DNA of 64,000 bases from Sansalvadorimonas sp965221135 (GCA_965221135.1 CBDCRZ010000064.1:35723-99722), one strand, 5' to 3'; shown: positions 8,632-21,300, counted from the stretch's first letter. Translations and numbers: made by a program. The notes: generated by a model from the sequence alone, not told the origin.

Positions 8632-11600
8632 ATGCTTTTGGAGGATCATGGTCGGTATATGAGGCGGTTTGCTGATTGTGTATTCCCTTCTCTTTTTGGC
8701 CTGTGCCGTCTTGCCATATATCCCGCCATTGCCTTTACTGCACAGCCTCAACGAACGGGCAAGAGGATGAGATTTACCGTGAATATTGGTGCTCACTTTT
8801 GCAGGAGAGAATTGTTTTTTATTTGGTTAATGCTACCGCTGTCAGGGGGCGTGATAGAGAAATGCGCAGCAGCAGATAAAGATACAAAGAAAAGCTGGGC
8901 GGCAATTGTAAAGCCTTCACCTGCTTCCCTGTATCCCGGTCGTACCGGTGTCCGGCCACATGCCTCTCCTGTTCCTGAATCATCAATGCTTCAGTGGCCG
9001 CCTGTATTGACCACATCAAAGACCCATGCCGAAGTCCCTTCACGACAACAGGAATCGTCTGAGGCTACAGTTCGAACACATCCAAAAAGAAGCCCAGACA
9101 GAAAGAGACAATATTACCGCAACCCTTCCGCCGAGCGTTTCGATCAACAGATAGAAGAACTGGCAATCGAAGTGAATCGACTCAAAAAGCAACTTCACGG
9201 GCCACATCGGGAGAGCCATAAAACCGCGCTTTTAGATCTTGCATTCCAGATGACAGAAAGAGATCCGCACCCGCTTCGAGCCAGTCCCAAAGCCCTTGCT
9301 CTTTTGGCAAATGCGTTTTCAAAATTAGCAAAATATCAAGAAGGCGCCACAGCGTTAGACTGGATAATGAAAGCCGTGATCCACCGCAGTCAAAAACAGC
9401 AGCTAACCAAACAGTGCGGATTTAAAGCCCAAACGCTGGCCATGGTGCTCAATAGCCTGAGTCAGGTGGCGGGTGACGACGCCGACACTACCCGAAAGGC
9501 GCTGGCCAAAGAGGTGGGAAGCCGTGATTTGACCGACACCAAAGAGTGGTCGGCCCAGCATCTGGCCATGGTGACCAATGGCCTGATCCAGGTGACGGGG
9601 GACGACGCCGACACGACCCGGAAGGCGCTGGCCAAAGAAGTGGGAAGCCGTGATTTGGCCGACACCAAAGAGTGGTCGGCCCAGCATCTGGCCATGGTGA
9701 CCAATGGCCTGAGTCAGGTGGCGGGGGACGACGCCGACACGACCCGGAAGGCGCTGGCCAAAGAGGTGGGGAGGCGTGCCCTTGCCGGAGACCTTAAGTG
9801 CTGGATAGCGCAAGATCTGGCCATGGTGACCAATGGCCTGAGCCAGGTGGCGGGGGTCGACGCCGACACGACCCGGAAGGCGCTGGCCAAAGAGGTGGGA
9901 AGCCGTGATTTGACCAACACCAAAGAGTGGTCGGCCCAGCATCTGGCCATGGTGACCAATGGCCTGAGTCAGGTGGCGGGGGACGACGCCGACACGACCC
10001 GGAAGGCGCTGGCCAAAGAAGTGGGGAGGCGTGCCCTTGCCGGAGACCTTAAGTGCTGGATAGCGCAACATCTGGCCATGCTGACCAACGGCCTGAGTCA
10101 GGTGGCGGGGGACGACGCCGACACGACCCGGAAGGCGCTGGCCAAAGAGGTGGGGAGCCGTGATTTGACTGACACCAAAGAGTGGTCGGCCCAGCATCTG
10201 GCCATGGTGACCAATGGCCTGAGTCAGGTGGCGGGGGACGACGCCGACACGACCCGGAAGGCGCTGGCCAAAGAGGTGGGGAGGCGTGCCCTTGCCGGAG
10301 ACCTTAAGTGCTGGATAGCGCAACATCTGGCCATGCTGACCAACGGCCTGAGTCAGGTGGCGGGGGACGACGCCGACACGACCCGGAAGGCGCTGGCCAA
10401 AGAGGTGGGGAGGCGTGATTTGACTGACCCCAGAGAGTGGTCGGCCCAGCATCTGGCCATGGTGACCAATGGCCTGAGTCAGGTGGCGGGGGACGACGCC
10501 GACACGACCCGGAAGGCGCTGGCCAAAGAGGTGGGGAGGCGTGATTTGCCGGACACCAAGTGAGTGGTCGGCCCAGCATCTGGCCATGGTGACCAATGGC
10601 CTGAGTCAGGTGGCGGGGGACGACGCCGACACGACCCGGAAGGCGCTGGCCAAAGAGGTAGGGAGGCGTGATTTGACTGACCCCAGGGAGTGGTCGGCCC
10701 AGCCTCTGGCCATGGTGACCAATGGCCTGAGTCAGGTAGCGGGTGACGACGCCGACATGACCCGGAAGGCGCTGGCCAAAGAAGTGGGGAGGCGTGCCCT
10801 TGCCGGAGACCTTAAGTACTGGATAGCGCAAGAGCTGGCCATGGTGACCAATGGCCTGAGCCAGGTGCCGGGGAACGACGCCGACACGACCCGGAAGGCG
10901 CTGGCCAAAGAGGTGGGGAGGCGTGATTTGACTGACCCCAGGGAGTGGTCGGCCCAGTCTCTGGCCATGGTGGCCAGTGGGATGTCTCATTGCTCACACG
11001 TCATAGGGGAGGATGTTGTTCAAGCTTCGATTCAAGCCATTTTGAACATATCGCCGACTGAACAGGGTATCATTATGGCCCTTGACGCTTTGTGCCGTTT
11101 ATCTCTGTCAGACGACCAGCTGAAGCTTGGCTATTTCCTGGTTAAACGTCTTTGTGATATGACTGGTTTTATTGACACAGGCAGCCCTCTACAGCATAGC
11201 GTCGGCGACGTCTTATGGAACCTGGCGGTTCTGGATTTATGTGCAAAACAAAATCCGCTCGTCAAGGATGATCCTGATACACCCCGTTTCGATATCTTTG
11301 TTAAGCCGCTAATGGATAGGGAAAATATCAGGGACCTTCTTTCACATCACTGGCAAGACAGATTTGCATATATTTACTGGGCAGGCATTTCTAACTTGGA
11401 AATTGATGTGTCTCCTGCTCTTTCTGCTCCTGAAAAAAAGGCGAAGGTCTCAGCATTACAAAACAGAGTGTTCCAGGCTGTTAAAAATGCTTTGCCAAAC
11501 CAAAATATTGTTATGGAAGTGAATATTGAAGGGTTCCCAGTTGATATTCTGGTGGGTAAAACCCTGTGTATAGAGGTCGATGGCCCCCATCATTATATTC

Positions 11601-11848
11601 AGGATGACACAATGGAAAACGATGAGCTTCTTCTTGCAAAAGAATCTGGAAAAAGAAGAGCGCGAGACCCTTTGATAGATCACATACTCAAAAGCCTGGG
11701 GTTTGAGGTGCTACGTATTTCCTATGTTGAGACTGACTCGGTCGCAGGCCTTGGAACGTTTGTTGATCGGGTGATAAATGCAATGGACGAACAAGAAATG
11801 AGTAGCCAGTATGAAGGCCTGAGAGTGAATGACTTGCCAGCCTGGTAA
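8632..11848 (+). pseudogene. Copy 4, repeat-RAP protein with one frameshift
   Basis: Eleven full repeats, order BB-A-B-A-B-A-BBB-A. One extra A near 10559 changes CACCAGTGAG (residues TSE, a normal variant of repeat positions 7-9) into CACCAAGTGAG, creating TGA at 10561-10563 in the 9th repeat. The second frame continues cleanly to the stop at 11848. As in copy 3, everything outside the lesion is conserved, so this is a recent inactivation, a sequencing error or a copy that can be repaired by conversion from a neighbour. Confidence 0.85.
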
Positions 11849-11905
11849 CCTTCTACCAACCACCTGAACGCCACCATTTCAGGCAATGATTTTTCCTGTC
11901 CGGTT

Positions 11906-14900
11906 ATGCTTTTGGAGGATCATGGTCGGTATATGAGGCGGTTTGCTGATTGTGTATTCCCTTCTCTTTTTGGCCTGTGCCGTCTTGCCATATATCCCGC
12001 CATTGCCTTTACTGCACAGCCTCAACGAACGGGCAAGAGGATGAGATTTACCGTGAATATTGGTGCTCACTTTTGCAGGAGAGAATTGTTTTTTATTTGG
12101 TTAATGCTACCGCTGTCAGGGGGCGTGATAGAGAAATGCGCAGCAGCAGATAAAGATACAAAGAAAAGCTGGGCGGCAATTGTAAAGCCTTTACCTGCTT
12201 CCCTGTATCCCGGTCGTACCTGTGTCCGGCCACATGCCTCTCCTGTTCCTGAATCATCAATGCTTCAGTGGCCGCCTGTATTGACCACATCAAAGACCCA
12301 TGCCGAAGTCCCTTCACGACAACAGGAATCGTCTGAGGCTACAGTTCGAACACATCCAAAAAGAAGACCAGACAGAAAGAGACAATATTACCGCAACCCT
12401 TCCGCCGAGCGTTTCGATCAACAGATAGAAGCACTGGCAAACGAAGTGAATCGACTCAAAAAGCAACTTCACGGGCCACATCGGGAGAGCCATAAAACCG
12501 CGCTTTTAGATCTTGCATTCCAGATGACAGAAAGAGAGCCGCACCCGCTTCGAGCCAGTCCCAAAGCCCTTGCTCTTTTGGCAAATGCGTTTTCAAAATT
12601 AGCAAAATATCAAGAAGGCGCCACAGCGTTAGACTGGATAATGAAAGCCGTGATCCACCGCAGTCAAAAACAGCAGCTAACCAAACAGTGCGGATTTAAA
12701 GCCCAAACGCTGGCCATGGTGCTCAATAGCCTGAGTCAGGTGGAGGGCGACAAAGCCGACACAACCCGGAAGGCGCTGGCCAAAGAAGTGGGGAGGCGTG
12801 ATTTGACCGACACCAAAGAGTGGTCGGCCCAGCATCTGGCCATGGTGACCAATGGCCTGAGCCCGGTGACGGGGGACGACGCCGACACGACCCGGAAGGC
12901 GCTGGCCAAAGAGGTGGGAAGCCGTGATTTGACTGACACCAGTGAGTGGTCGGCCCAGCCTCTGGCCATGGTGACCAATGGCCTGAGGCAGGTGGCGGGG
13001 GACGACGCCGACACGACCCGGAAGGCGCTGGCCAAAGAGGTGGGAAGCCGTGATTTGACCGACACCAAAGAGTGGTCAGCCCAGTCTCTGGCCATGGTGA
13101 CCAATGGCCTGAGCCAGGTGACGGGGGACGACGCCGATACAACCCGGAAGGCGCTGGCCAAAGAAGTGGGGAGGCGTGCCCTTGCCGGAGACCTTAAGTG
13201 CTGGATAGCGCAACATCTGGCCATGGTGACCAATGGCCTGATCCAGATGGCGGGGGACGACGCCGACACGACCCGAAAGGCGCTGGCCAAAGAGGTGGGG
13301 AGCCGTGATTTGACCGACACCAAAGAGTGGTCGGCCCAGCCTCTGGCCATGGTGACCAATGGCCTGAGGCAGGTGGCGGGGGACGACGCCGACACGACCC
13401 GGAAGGCGCTGGCCAAAGAGGTGGGGAGGCGTGATTTGACTGACCCCTGGGAGTGGTCGGCCCAGCATCTGGCCATGGTGACCAATGGCCTGAGCCAGGT
13501 GACGGGGGACGACGCCGACACGACCCGGAAGGCGCTGGCCAAAGAAGTGGGGAGGCGTGCCCTTGCCGGAGACCTTAAGTGCTGGATAGCGCAACATCTG
13601 GCCATGGTGACCAATGGCCTGAGCCAGGTGACGGGGGACGACGCCGACACGACCCGGAAGGCGCTGGCCAAAGAGGTGGGGAGGCGTGCCCTTGCCGGAG
13701 ACCTTAAGTGCTGCATAGCGCAACATCTGGCCATGGTGACCAATGGCCTGAGTCAGGTGGCGGGGGACGACGCCGACACGACCCGGAAGGCGCTGGCCAA
13801 AGAGGTGGGAAGCCGTGATTTGACCAACACCAAAGAGTGGTCGGCCCAGCCTCTGGCCATGGTGACCAATGGCCTGAGTCAGGTGGTGGGGGACGACGCC
13901 GACACGACCCGGAAGGCGCTGGCCAAAGAAGTGGGGAGGCGTGCCCTTGCCGGAGACCTTAAGTGCTGGATAGCGCAAGATCTGGTCATGGTGACCAATG
14001 GCCTGAGCCCGGTGACGGGGGACGACGCCGACACGCCCCGGAAGGCGCTGGCCAAAGAAGTGGGGAGGCGTGCCCTTGCCGGAGACCTTAAGTGCTGGAT
14101 AGCGCAACATCTGGCCATGGTGACCAATGGCCTGAGCCAGGTGACGGGGGACGACGCCGACACGACCCGGAAGGCGCTGGCCAAAGAGGTGGGGAGGCGC
14201 GATTTGACTGACCCCAGGGAGTGGTCGGCCCAGCCTCTGGCCATGGTGACCAATGGCCTGAGCCCGGTGGCGGGGGACGACGCCGACACGACCCGGAAGG
14301 CGCTGGCCAAAGAGGTGGGAAGCCGTGATTTGACTGACACCAGAGAGTGGTCGGCCCAGCATCTGGCCATGGTGGCCAGTGGGATGTCTCATTGCTCACA
14401 CGTCATAGGGGAGGATGTTGTTCAAGCTTCGATTCAAGCCATTATGTACATATCGCCGACTGAACAGGATATCATTATGGCCCTTTGCGCTTTGTGCCGT
14501 TTATCTCTGTCAGACGACCAGCTGAAGCTTGGCTATTTCCTGGTTAAACGTCTTTGTGATATGACTGGTTTTATTGACACAGGCGGCCCTCTACAGCATA
14601 ACGTCGGCGACTTCTTATGGAACCTGGCCGTTCTGGATTTATGTGCAAAACAAAATCCGCTCGTCAAGGATGATCCTGATACACCCCGTTTCGATATCTT
14701 TGTTAAGCCGCTAATGGATAGGGAAAATATCAGGGACCTTCTTTCACATCACTGGCAAGACAGATTTGCATATATCAAGGCACACAACAAACGTTATTGG
14801 GCAGGCATTTCTAACTTGGAAATTGATGTGTCTCCTGCTCTTTCTGCTCCTGAAAAAAAGGTGAAAGTCTCAGCATTACAAAACAGAGTGTTCCAGGCTG

Positions 14901-15268
14901 TTAAAAATGCTTTGCCAAACCAAAATATTGTTATGGAAGTGAATATTGAAGGGTTCCCAGTTGATATTCTGGTGGGTAAAACCTTGTGTATAGAGGTCGA
15001 TGGCCCCCATCATTATATTCAGGATGAAACAATGGAAAACGATGAGCGTCTTCTTGCAAAAGAATCTGGAAAAAGAAGAGCGCGAGACCGTTTGATAGAT
15101 CACATACTCAAAGGCCTGGGGTTTGAGGTGCTACGTATTTCCTATGTTGAGACTGACTCGGTCGCAGGCCTTGGAACGCTTGTTGATCGGGTGATAAATG
15201 CAATGGACGAACAAGAAATGAGTCGCCAGTATGAAGGCCTGAGAGTGAATGACTTGCCAGCCTGGTAA
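11906..15268 (+). CDS. Copy 5, repeat-RAP protein, intact, 12 repeats
   Basis: 1120 aa. Twelve full repeats ordered BBB-A-BB-AA-B-AA-B. Two features are unique. First, the spacer after copy 4 lacks one T (CCTTCTACC instead of CCTTTCTACC), which puts the upstream MTCQPG codons out of frame. The reading frame therefore begins at ATG 11906, which argues that the upstream ATG is not used in the family. Second, an 18-bp insertion near 14777-14794 adds six residues (KAHNKR) just before the conserved YWAGISN, at the junction between the FAST-like module and the RAP region. Confidence 0.9.
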   Translation: MLLEDHGRYMRRFADCVFPSLFGLCRLAIYPAIAFTAQPQRTGKRMRFTVNIGAHFCRRELFFIWLMLPLSGGVIEKCAAADKDTKKSWAAIVKPLPASLYPGRTCVRPHASPVPESSMLQWPPVLTTSKTHAEVPSRQQESSEATVRTHPKRRPDRKRQYYRNPSAERFDQQIEALANEVNRLKKQLHGPHRESHKTALLDLAFQMTEREPHPLRASPKALALLANAFSKLAKYQEGATALDWIMKAVIHRSQKQQLTKQCGFKAQTLAMVLNSLSQVEGDKADTTRKALAKEVGRRDLTDTKEWSAQHLAMVTNGLSPVTGDDADTTRKALAKEVGSRDLTDTSEWSAQPLAMVTNGLRQVAGDDADTTRKALAKEVGSRDLTDTKEWSAQSLAMVTNGLSQVTGDDADTTRKALAKEVGRRALAGDLKCWIAQHLAMVTNGLIQMAGDDADTTRKALAKEVGSRDLTDTKEWSAQPLAMVTNGLRQVAGDDADTTRKALAKEVGRRDLTDPWEWSAQHLAMVTNGLSQVTGDDADTTRKALAKEVGRRALAGDLKCWIAQHLAMVTNGLSQVTGDDADTTRKALAKEVGRRALAGDLKCCIAQHLAMVTNGLSQVAGDDADTTRKALAKEVGSRDLTNTKEWSAQPLAMVTNGLSQVVGDDADTTRKALAKEVGRRALAGDLKCWIAQDLVMVTNGLSPVTGDDADTPRKALAKEVGRRALAGDLKCWIAQHLAMVTNGLSQVTGDDADTTRKALAKEVGRRDLTDPREWSAQPLAMVTNGLSPVAGDDADTTRKALAKEVGSRDLTDTREWSAQHLAMVASGMSHCSHVIGEDVVQASIQAIMYISPTEQDIIMALCALCRLSLSDDQLKLGYFLVKRLCDMTGFIDTGGPLQHNVGDFLWNLAVLDLCAKQNPLVKDDPDTPRFDIFVKPLMDRENIRDLLSHHWQDRFAYIKAHNKRYWAGISNLEIDVSPALSAPEKKVKVSALQNRVFQAVKNALPNQNIVMEVNIEGFPVDILVGKTLCIEVDGPHHYIQDETMENDERLLAKESGKRRARDRLIDHILKGLGFEVLRISYVETDSVAGLGTLVDRVINAMDEQEMSRQYEGLRVNDLPAW

Positions 15269-15326
15269 CCTTTCTACCAGCCACCTGAACGCCACCATTT
15301 CAGGCAATGATTTTTCCTATCCGGTT

Positions 15327-18317
15327 ATGCTTTTGGAGGATCATGGTCGGTATATGAGGCGGTTTGCTGATTGTGTATTCCCTTCTCTTTTTGGCCTGTG
15401 CCGTCTTGCCATATATCCCGCCATTGCCTTTACTGCACAGCCTCAACGAACGGGCAATGGGATGAGATTTACCGTGAATATTGGTGCTCACTTTTGCGGG
15501 AGAGAATTGTTTTTTATTTGGTTAATGCTACCGCTGTCAGGGGGCGTGATAGAGAAATGCGCAGCAGCAGATAAAGATACAAAGAAAAGCTGGGCGGCAA
15601 TTGTAAAGCCTTTACCTGCTTCCCTGTATCCCGGTCGTACCGGTGTCCGGCCACATGCCTCTCCTGTTCCTGAATCATCAATGCTTCAGTGGCCGCCTGT
15701 ATTGACCACATCAAAGACCCATGCCGAAGTCCCTTCACGACAACAGGAATCGTCTGAGGCGACAGTTCGAACACATCCAAAAAGAAGACCAGACAGAAAG
15801 AGACAATATTACCGCAACCCTTCCGCCGAGCGTTTCGATCAACAGAACCCTTCCGCCGAGCGTTTCGATCAACAGATAGAAGCACTGGCAAACGAAGTGA
15901 ATCGACTCAAAAAGCAACTTCACGGGCCACATCGGAAGAGCCATAAAACCGCGCTTTTAGATCTTGCATTCCAGATGACAGAAAGAGAGCTGCACCCGCT
16001 TCGAGCCAGTCCCAAAGCCCTTGCTCTTTTGGCAAATGCGTTTTCAAAATTAGCAAAATATCAAGAAGGCGCCACAGCGTTAGACTGGATAATGAAAGCC
16101 GTGATCCACCGCAGTCAAAAACAGCAGCTAACCAAACAGTGCGGATTTAACGCCCAAACGCTGTCCATGTTGCTCAATAGCCTGAGTCAGGTCGCCGGTG
16201 ACAAAGCCGACACGACCCGGAAGGCGCTGGCCAAAGAGGTGGGAAGCCGTGATTTGACCGACACCAAAGAGTGGTCGGCCCAGCCTCTGGCCATGGTGAC
16301 CAATGGCCTGAGGCAGGTGGCGGGGGACGACGCCGACACGACCCGGAAGGCGCTGGCCAAAGAGGTGGGAAGCCGTGATTTGACCGACACCAAAGAGTGG
16401 TCGGCCCAGCATCTAGCCATGGTGACCAATGGCCTGAGCCAGGTGGCGGGGGTCGACGCCGACACGACCCGGAAGGCGCTGGCCAAAGAAGTGGGGAGGC
16501 GTGCCCTTGCCGGAGACCTTAAGTGCTGGATAGCGCAAGATCTGGCCATGGTGACCAATGGCCTGAGTCAGGTGACGGGGGACGACGCCGACACGACCCG
16601 GAAGGCGCTGGCCAAAGAAGTGGGGAGGCGTGATTTGACCGACACCAAAGAGTGGTCGGCCCAGCCTCTGGCCATGGTGACCAATGGCCTGAGTCAGGTA
16701 GCGGGTGACGACGCCGACACGACCCGGAAGGCGCTGGCCAAAGAGGTGGGGAGGCGTGATTTGACTGACCCCAGGGAGTGGTCGGCCCAGCCTCTGGCCA
16801 TGGTGACCAATGGCCTGAGCCAGGAGGCGGGGGACGACGCCGACACGACCCGGAAGGCGCTGGCCAAAGAAGTGGGGAGGCGTGCCCTTGCCGGAGACCT
16901 TAAGTGCTGGATAGCGCAAGATCTGGCCATGGTGACCAATGGCCTGAGCCAGGTGACGGGGGACGACGCCGACACGACCCGGAAGGCGCTGGCCAAAGAG
17001 GTGGGGAGGCGTGATTTGACTGACTCCAGGGAGTGGTCGGCCCAGCATCTGGCCATGGTGACCAATGGCCTGAGCCAGGTGACGGGGGACGACGCCGACA
17101 CGACCCGGAAGGCGCTGGCCAAAGAAGTGGGGAGGCGTGCCCTTGCCGGAGACCTTAAGTGCTGGATAGCGCAACATCTGGCCATGGTGACCAATGGCCT
17201 GAGGCAGGTGGAGGGGGACGACGCCGACACGACCCGGAAGGCGCTGGCCAAAGAGGTGGGGAGGCGTGATTTGACCGACACCAAAGATTGGTCGGCCCAG
17301 CCTCTGGCCATGGTGACCAATGGCCTGAGCCCGGTGGCGGGGGACGACGCCGACACGACCCGGAAGGCGCTGGCCAAAGAGGTGGGAAGCCGTGATTTGA
17401 CCGACACCAAAGAGTGGTCGGCCCAGCATCTGGCCATGGTGGCCAGTGGGATGTCTCATTGCTCACACGTCATAGGGGAGGATGTTGTTCAAGCTTCGAT
17501 TCAAGCCATTATGAACATATCGCCGACTGAACAGGATATCATTATGGCCCTTGACGCTTTGTGCCGTTTATCTCTGTCAGACGACCAGCTGAAGCTTGGC
17601 TATTTCCTGGTTAAACGTCTTTGTGATATGACTGGTTTTATTGACACAGGCGGCCCTCTACAGCATAACGTCGGCGACTTCTTATGGAACCTGGCCGTTC
17701 TGGATTTATGTGCAAAACAAAATCCGCTCGTCAAGGATGATCCTGATACACCCCGTTTCGATATCTTTGTTAAGCCGCTAATGGATAGGGAAAATATCAG
17801 GGACCTTCTTTCACATCACTGGCAAGACAGATTTGCATATATTTACTGGGCAGGCATTTCTAACTTGGAAATTGATGTGTCTCCTGCTCTTTCTGCTCCT
17901 GAAAAAAAGGTGAAGGTCTCAGCATTACAAAACAAAGTGTTCCAGGCTGTTAAAAATGCTTTGCCAAACCAAAATATTGTTATGGAAGTGAATATTGAAG
18001 GGTTCCCAGTTGATATTCTGGTGGGTAAAACCTTGTGTATAGAGGTCGATGGCCCCCATCATTATATTCAGGATGATACAATGGAAAACGATGAGCTTCT
18101 TCTTGCAAAAGAATCTGGAAAAAGAAGAGCGCGAGACCGCTTGATAGATCACATACTCAAAAGCCTGGGGTTTGAGGTGCTACGTATTTCCTATGTTGAG
18201 ACTGACTCGGTCGCAGGCCTTGGAACGTTTGTTGATCGGGTGATAAATGCAATGGACGAACAAGAAATGAGTAGCCAGTATGAAGGCCTGAGAGTGAATG
18301 ACCTGCCAGCCTGGTAA
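15327..18317 (+). CDS. Copy 6, repeat-RAP protein, intact, 9 repeats
   Basis: About 996 aa, nine full repeats ordered BB-A-BB-A-B-A-B. A 30-bp tandem duplication around 15816-15875 repeats the ten residues NPSAERFDQQ just before the coiled coil; only copy 7 shares it. Copies 6 and 7 also share the cap, the first three repeats and the last two repeats, so they are sister duplicates that have diverged in the middle of the repeat block. All family landmarks (hydrophobic N-terminus, FAST-like module, RAP motif) are present. Confidence 0.9.
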   Translation: MLLEDHGRYMRRFADCVFPSLFGLCRLAIYPAIAFTAQPQRTGNGMRFTVNIGAHFCGRELFFIWLMLPLSGGVIEKCAAADKDTKKSWAAIVKPLPASLYPGRTGVRPHASPVPESSMLQWPPVLTTSKTHAEVPSRQQESSEATVRTHPKRRPDRKRQYYRNPSAERFDQQNPSAERFDQQIEALANEVNRLKKQLHGPHRKSHKTALLDLAFQMTERELHPLRASPKALALLANAFSKLAKYQEGATALDWIMKAVIHRSQKQQLTKQCGFNAQTLSMLLNSLSQVAGDKADTTRKALAKEVGSRDLTDTKEWSAQPLAMVTNGLRQVAGDDADTTRKALAKEVGSRDLTDTKEWSAQHLAMVTNGLSQVAGVDADTTRKALAKEVGRRALAGDLKCWIAQDLAMVTNGLSQVTGDDADTTRKALAKEVGRRDLTDTKEWSAQPLAMVTNGLSQVAGDDADTTRKALAKEVGRRDLTDPREWSAQPLAMVTNGLSQEAGDDADTTRKALAKEVGRRALAGDLKCWIAQDLAMVTNGLSQVTGDDADTTRKALAKEVGRRDLTDSREWSAQHLAMVTNGLSQVTGDDADTTRKALAKEVGRRALAGDLKCWIAQHLAMVTNGLRQVEGDDADTTRKALAKEVGRRDLTDTKDWSAQPLAMVTNGLSPVAGDDADTTRKALAKEVGSRDLTDTKEWSAQHLAMVASGMSHCSHVIGEDVVQASIQAIMNISPTEQDIIMALDALCRLSLSDDQLKLGYFLVKRLCDMTGFIDTGGPLQHNVGDFLWNLAVLDLCAKQNPLVKDDPDTPRFDIFVKPLMDRENIRDLLSHHWQDRFAYIYWAGISNLEIDVSPALSAPEKKVKVSALQNKVFQAVKNALPNQNIVMEVNIEGFPVDILVGKTLCIEVDGPHHYIQDDTMENDELLLAKESGKRRARDRLIDHILKSLGFEVLRISYVETDSVAGLGTFVDRVINAMDEQEMSSQYEGLRVNDLPAW

Positions 18318-18375
18318 CCTTTCTACCAACCACCTGAACGCCACCATTTCAGGCAATGAATTTTCCTGTCCAGTT

Positions 18376-21300
18376 ATGCTTTTGGAGGATCATGGTCGGT
18401 ATATGAGGCGGTTTGCTGATTGTGTATTCCCTTCTCTTTTTGGCCTGTGCCGTCTTGCCATATATCCCGCCATTGCCTTTACTGCACAGCCTCAACGAAC
18501 GGGCAACAGGATGAGATTTACCGTGAATATTGGTGCTCACTTTTGCGGGAGAGAATTGTTTTTTATTTGGTTAATGCTACCGCTGTCAGGGGGCGTGATA
18601 GAGAAATGCGCAGCAGCAGATAAAGATACAAAGAAAAGCTGGGCGGCAATTGTAAAGCCTTTACCTGCTTCCCTGTATCCCGGTCGTACCGGTGTCCGGC
18701 CACATGCCTCTCCTGTTCCTGAATCATCAATGCTTCAGTGGCCGCCTGTATTGACCACATCAAAGACCCATGCCGAAGTCCCTTCACGACAACAGGAATC
18801 GTCTGAGGCGACAGTTCGAACACATCCAAAAAGAAGACCAGACAGAAAGAGACAATATTACCGCAACCCTTCTGCCGAGCGTTTCGATCAACAGAACCCT
18901 TCCGCCGAGCATTTCGATCAACAGATAGAAGCACTGGCAAACGAAGTGAATCGACTCAAAAAGCAACTTCACGGGCCACATCGGAAGAGCCATAAAACCG
19001 CGCTTTTAGATCTTGCATTCCAGATGACAGAAAGAGAGCTGCACCCGCTTCGAGCCAGTCCCAAAGCCCTTGCTCTTTTGGCAAATGCGTTTTCAAAATT
19101 AGCAAAATATCAAGAAGGCGCCACAGCGTTAGACTGGATAATGAAAGCCGTGATCCACCGCAGTCAAAAACAGCAGCTAACCAAACAGTGCGGATTTAAC
19201 GCCCAAACGCTGTCCATGTTGCTCAATAGCCTGAGTCAGGTCGCCGGTGACAAAGCCGACACGACCCGGAAGGCGCTGGCCAAAGAGGTGGGAAGCCGTG
19301 ATTTGACCGACACCAAAGAGTGGTCGGCCCAGCCTCTGGCCATGGTGACCAATGGCCTGAGGCAGGTGGCGGGGGACGACGCCGACACGACCCGGAAGGC
19401 GCTGGCCAAAGAGGTGGGAAGCCGTGATTTGACCGACACCAAAGAGTGGTCGGCCCAGCATCTAGCCATGGTGACCAATGGCCTGAGCCAGGTGGCGCGG
19501 GTCGACGCCGACACGACCCGGAAGGCGCTGGCCAAAGAAGTGGGGAGGCGTGCCCTTGCCGGAGACCTTAAGTGCTGGATAGCGCAAGATCTGGCCATGG
19601 TGACCAATGGCCTGAGTCAGGTGACGGGGGACGACGCCGACACGACCCGGAAGGCGCTGGCCAAAGAAGTGGGGAGGCGTGCCCTTGCCGGAGACCTTAT
19701 GTGCTGGATAGCGCAAGGTCTGGCCATGGTTACCAATGGTCTGAGTCAGGTGGCGGGGGACGACGCCGACGCGACCCGGAAGGCGCTGGCCAAAGAGGTG
19801 GGAAGCCGTGATTTGACCGACACCAAAGAGTGGTCGGCCCAGCATCTGGCCATGGTGACCAATGGCCTGAGCCAGGTGACGGGGGACGACGCCGACACGA
19901 CCCGGAAGGCGCTGGCCAAAGAAGTGGGGAGGCGTGCCCTTGCCGGAGACCTTAGGTGCTGGATAGCGCAAGATCTGGCCATGGTGACCAATGGCCTGAG
20001 TCAGGTGACGGGGGACGACGACGCCGACACGACCCGGAAGGCGCTGGCCAAAGAAGTGGGGAGGCGTGCCCTTGCCGGAGACCTTAAGTGCTGGATAGCG
20101 CAAGATCTGGCCATGGTGACCAATGGCCTGAGCCAGGTGACGGGGGACGACGCCGACACGACCCGGAAGGCGCTGGCCAAAGAGGTGGGGAGGCGTGATT
20201 TGACTGACCCCAGGGAGTGGTCGGCCCAGCATCTGGCCATGGTGACCAATGGCCTGAGCCAGGTGACGGGGGACGACGCCGACACGACCCGGAAGGCGCT
20301 GGCCAAAGAAGTGGGGAGGCGTGCCCTTGCCGGAGACCTTAAGTGCTGGATAGCGCAACATCTGGCCATGGTGACCAATGGCCTGAGGCAGGTGGAGGGG
20401 GACGACGCCGACACCACCCGGAAGGCGCTGGCCAAAGAGGTGGGGAGGCGTGATTTGACCGACACCAAAGATTGGTCGGCCCAGCCTCTGGCCATGGTGA
20501 CCAATGGCCTGAGCCCGGTGGCGGGGGACGACGCCGACACGACCCGGAAGGCGCTGGCCAAAGAGGTGGGAAGCCGTGATTTGACCGACACCAAAGAGTG
20601 GTCGGCCCAGCATCTGGCCATGGTGGCCAGTGGGATGTCTCATTGCTCACACGTCATAGGGGAGGATGTTGTTCAAGCTTCGATTCAAGCCATTATGAAC
20701 ATATCGCCGACTGAACAGGATATCATTATGGCCCTTGACGCTTTGTGCCGTTTATCTCTGTCAGACGACCAGCTGAAACTTGGTTATTTCCTGGTTAAAC
20801 GTCTTTGTGATATGACTGGTTTTATTGACACAGGCGGCCCTCTACAGCATAGCGTCGGCGACTTCTTATGGAACCTGGCCGTTCTGGATTTATGTGCAAA
20901 ACAAAATCCGCTCGTCAAGGATGATCCTGATACACCCCGTTTCGATATCTTTGTTAAGCCGCTAATGGATAGGGAAAATATCAGGGACCTTCTTTCACAT
21001 CACTGGCAAGACAGATTTGCATATATTTACTGGGCAGGCATTTCTAACCTGGAAATTGATGTGTCTCCTGCTCTTTCTGCTCCTGAAAAAAAGGTGAAAG
21101 TCTCAGCATCACAAAACAGAGTGCTCCAGGCTGTTAAACATGCTTTGCCAAACCAAAATATTGTTATGGAAGTGAATATTGAAGGGTTCCCAGTTGATAT
21201 TCTGGTGGGTAAAACCCTGTGTATAGAGGTCGATGGCCCCCATCATTATATTCAGGATGACACAATGGAAAACGATGAGCCTCTTCTTGCAAAAGAATCT

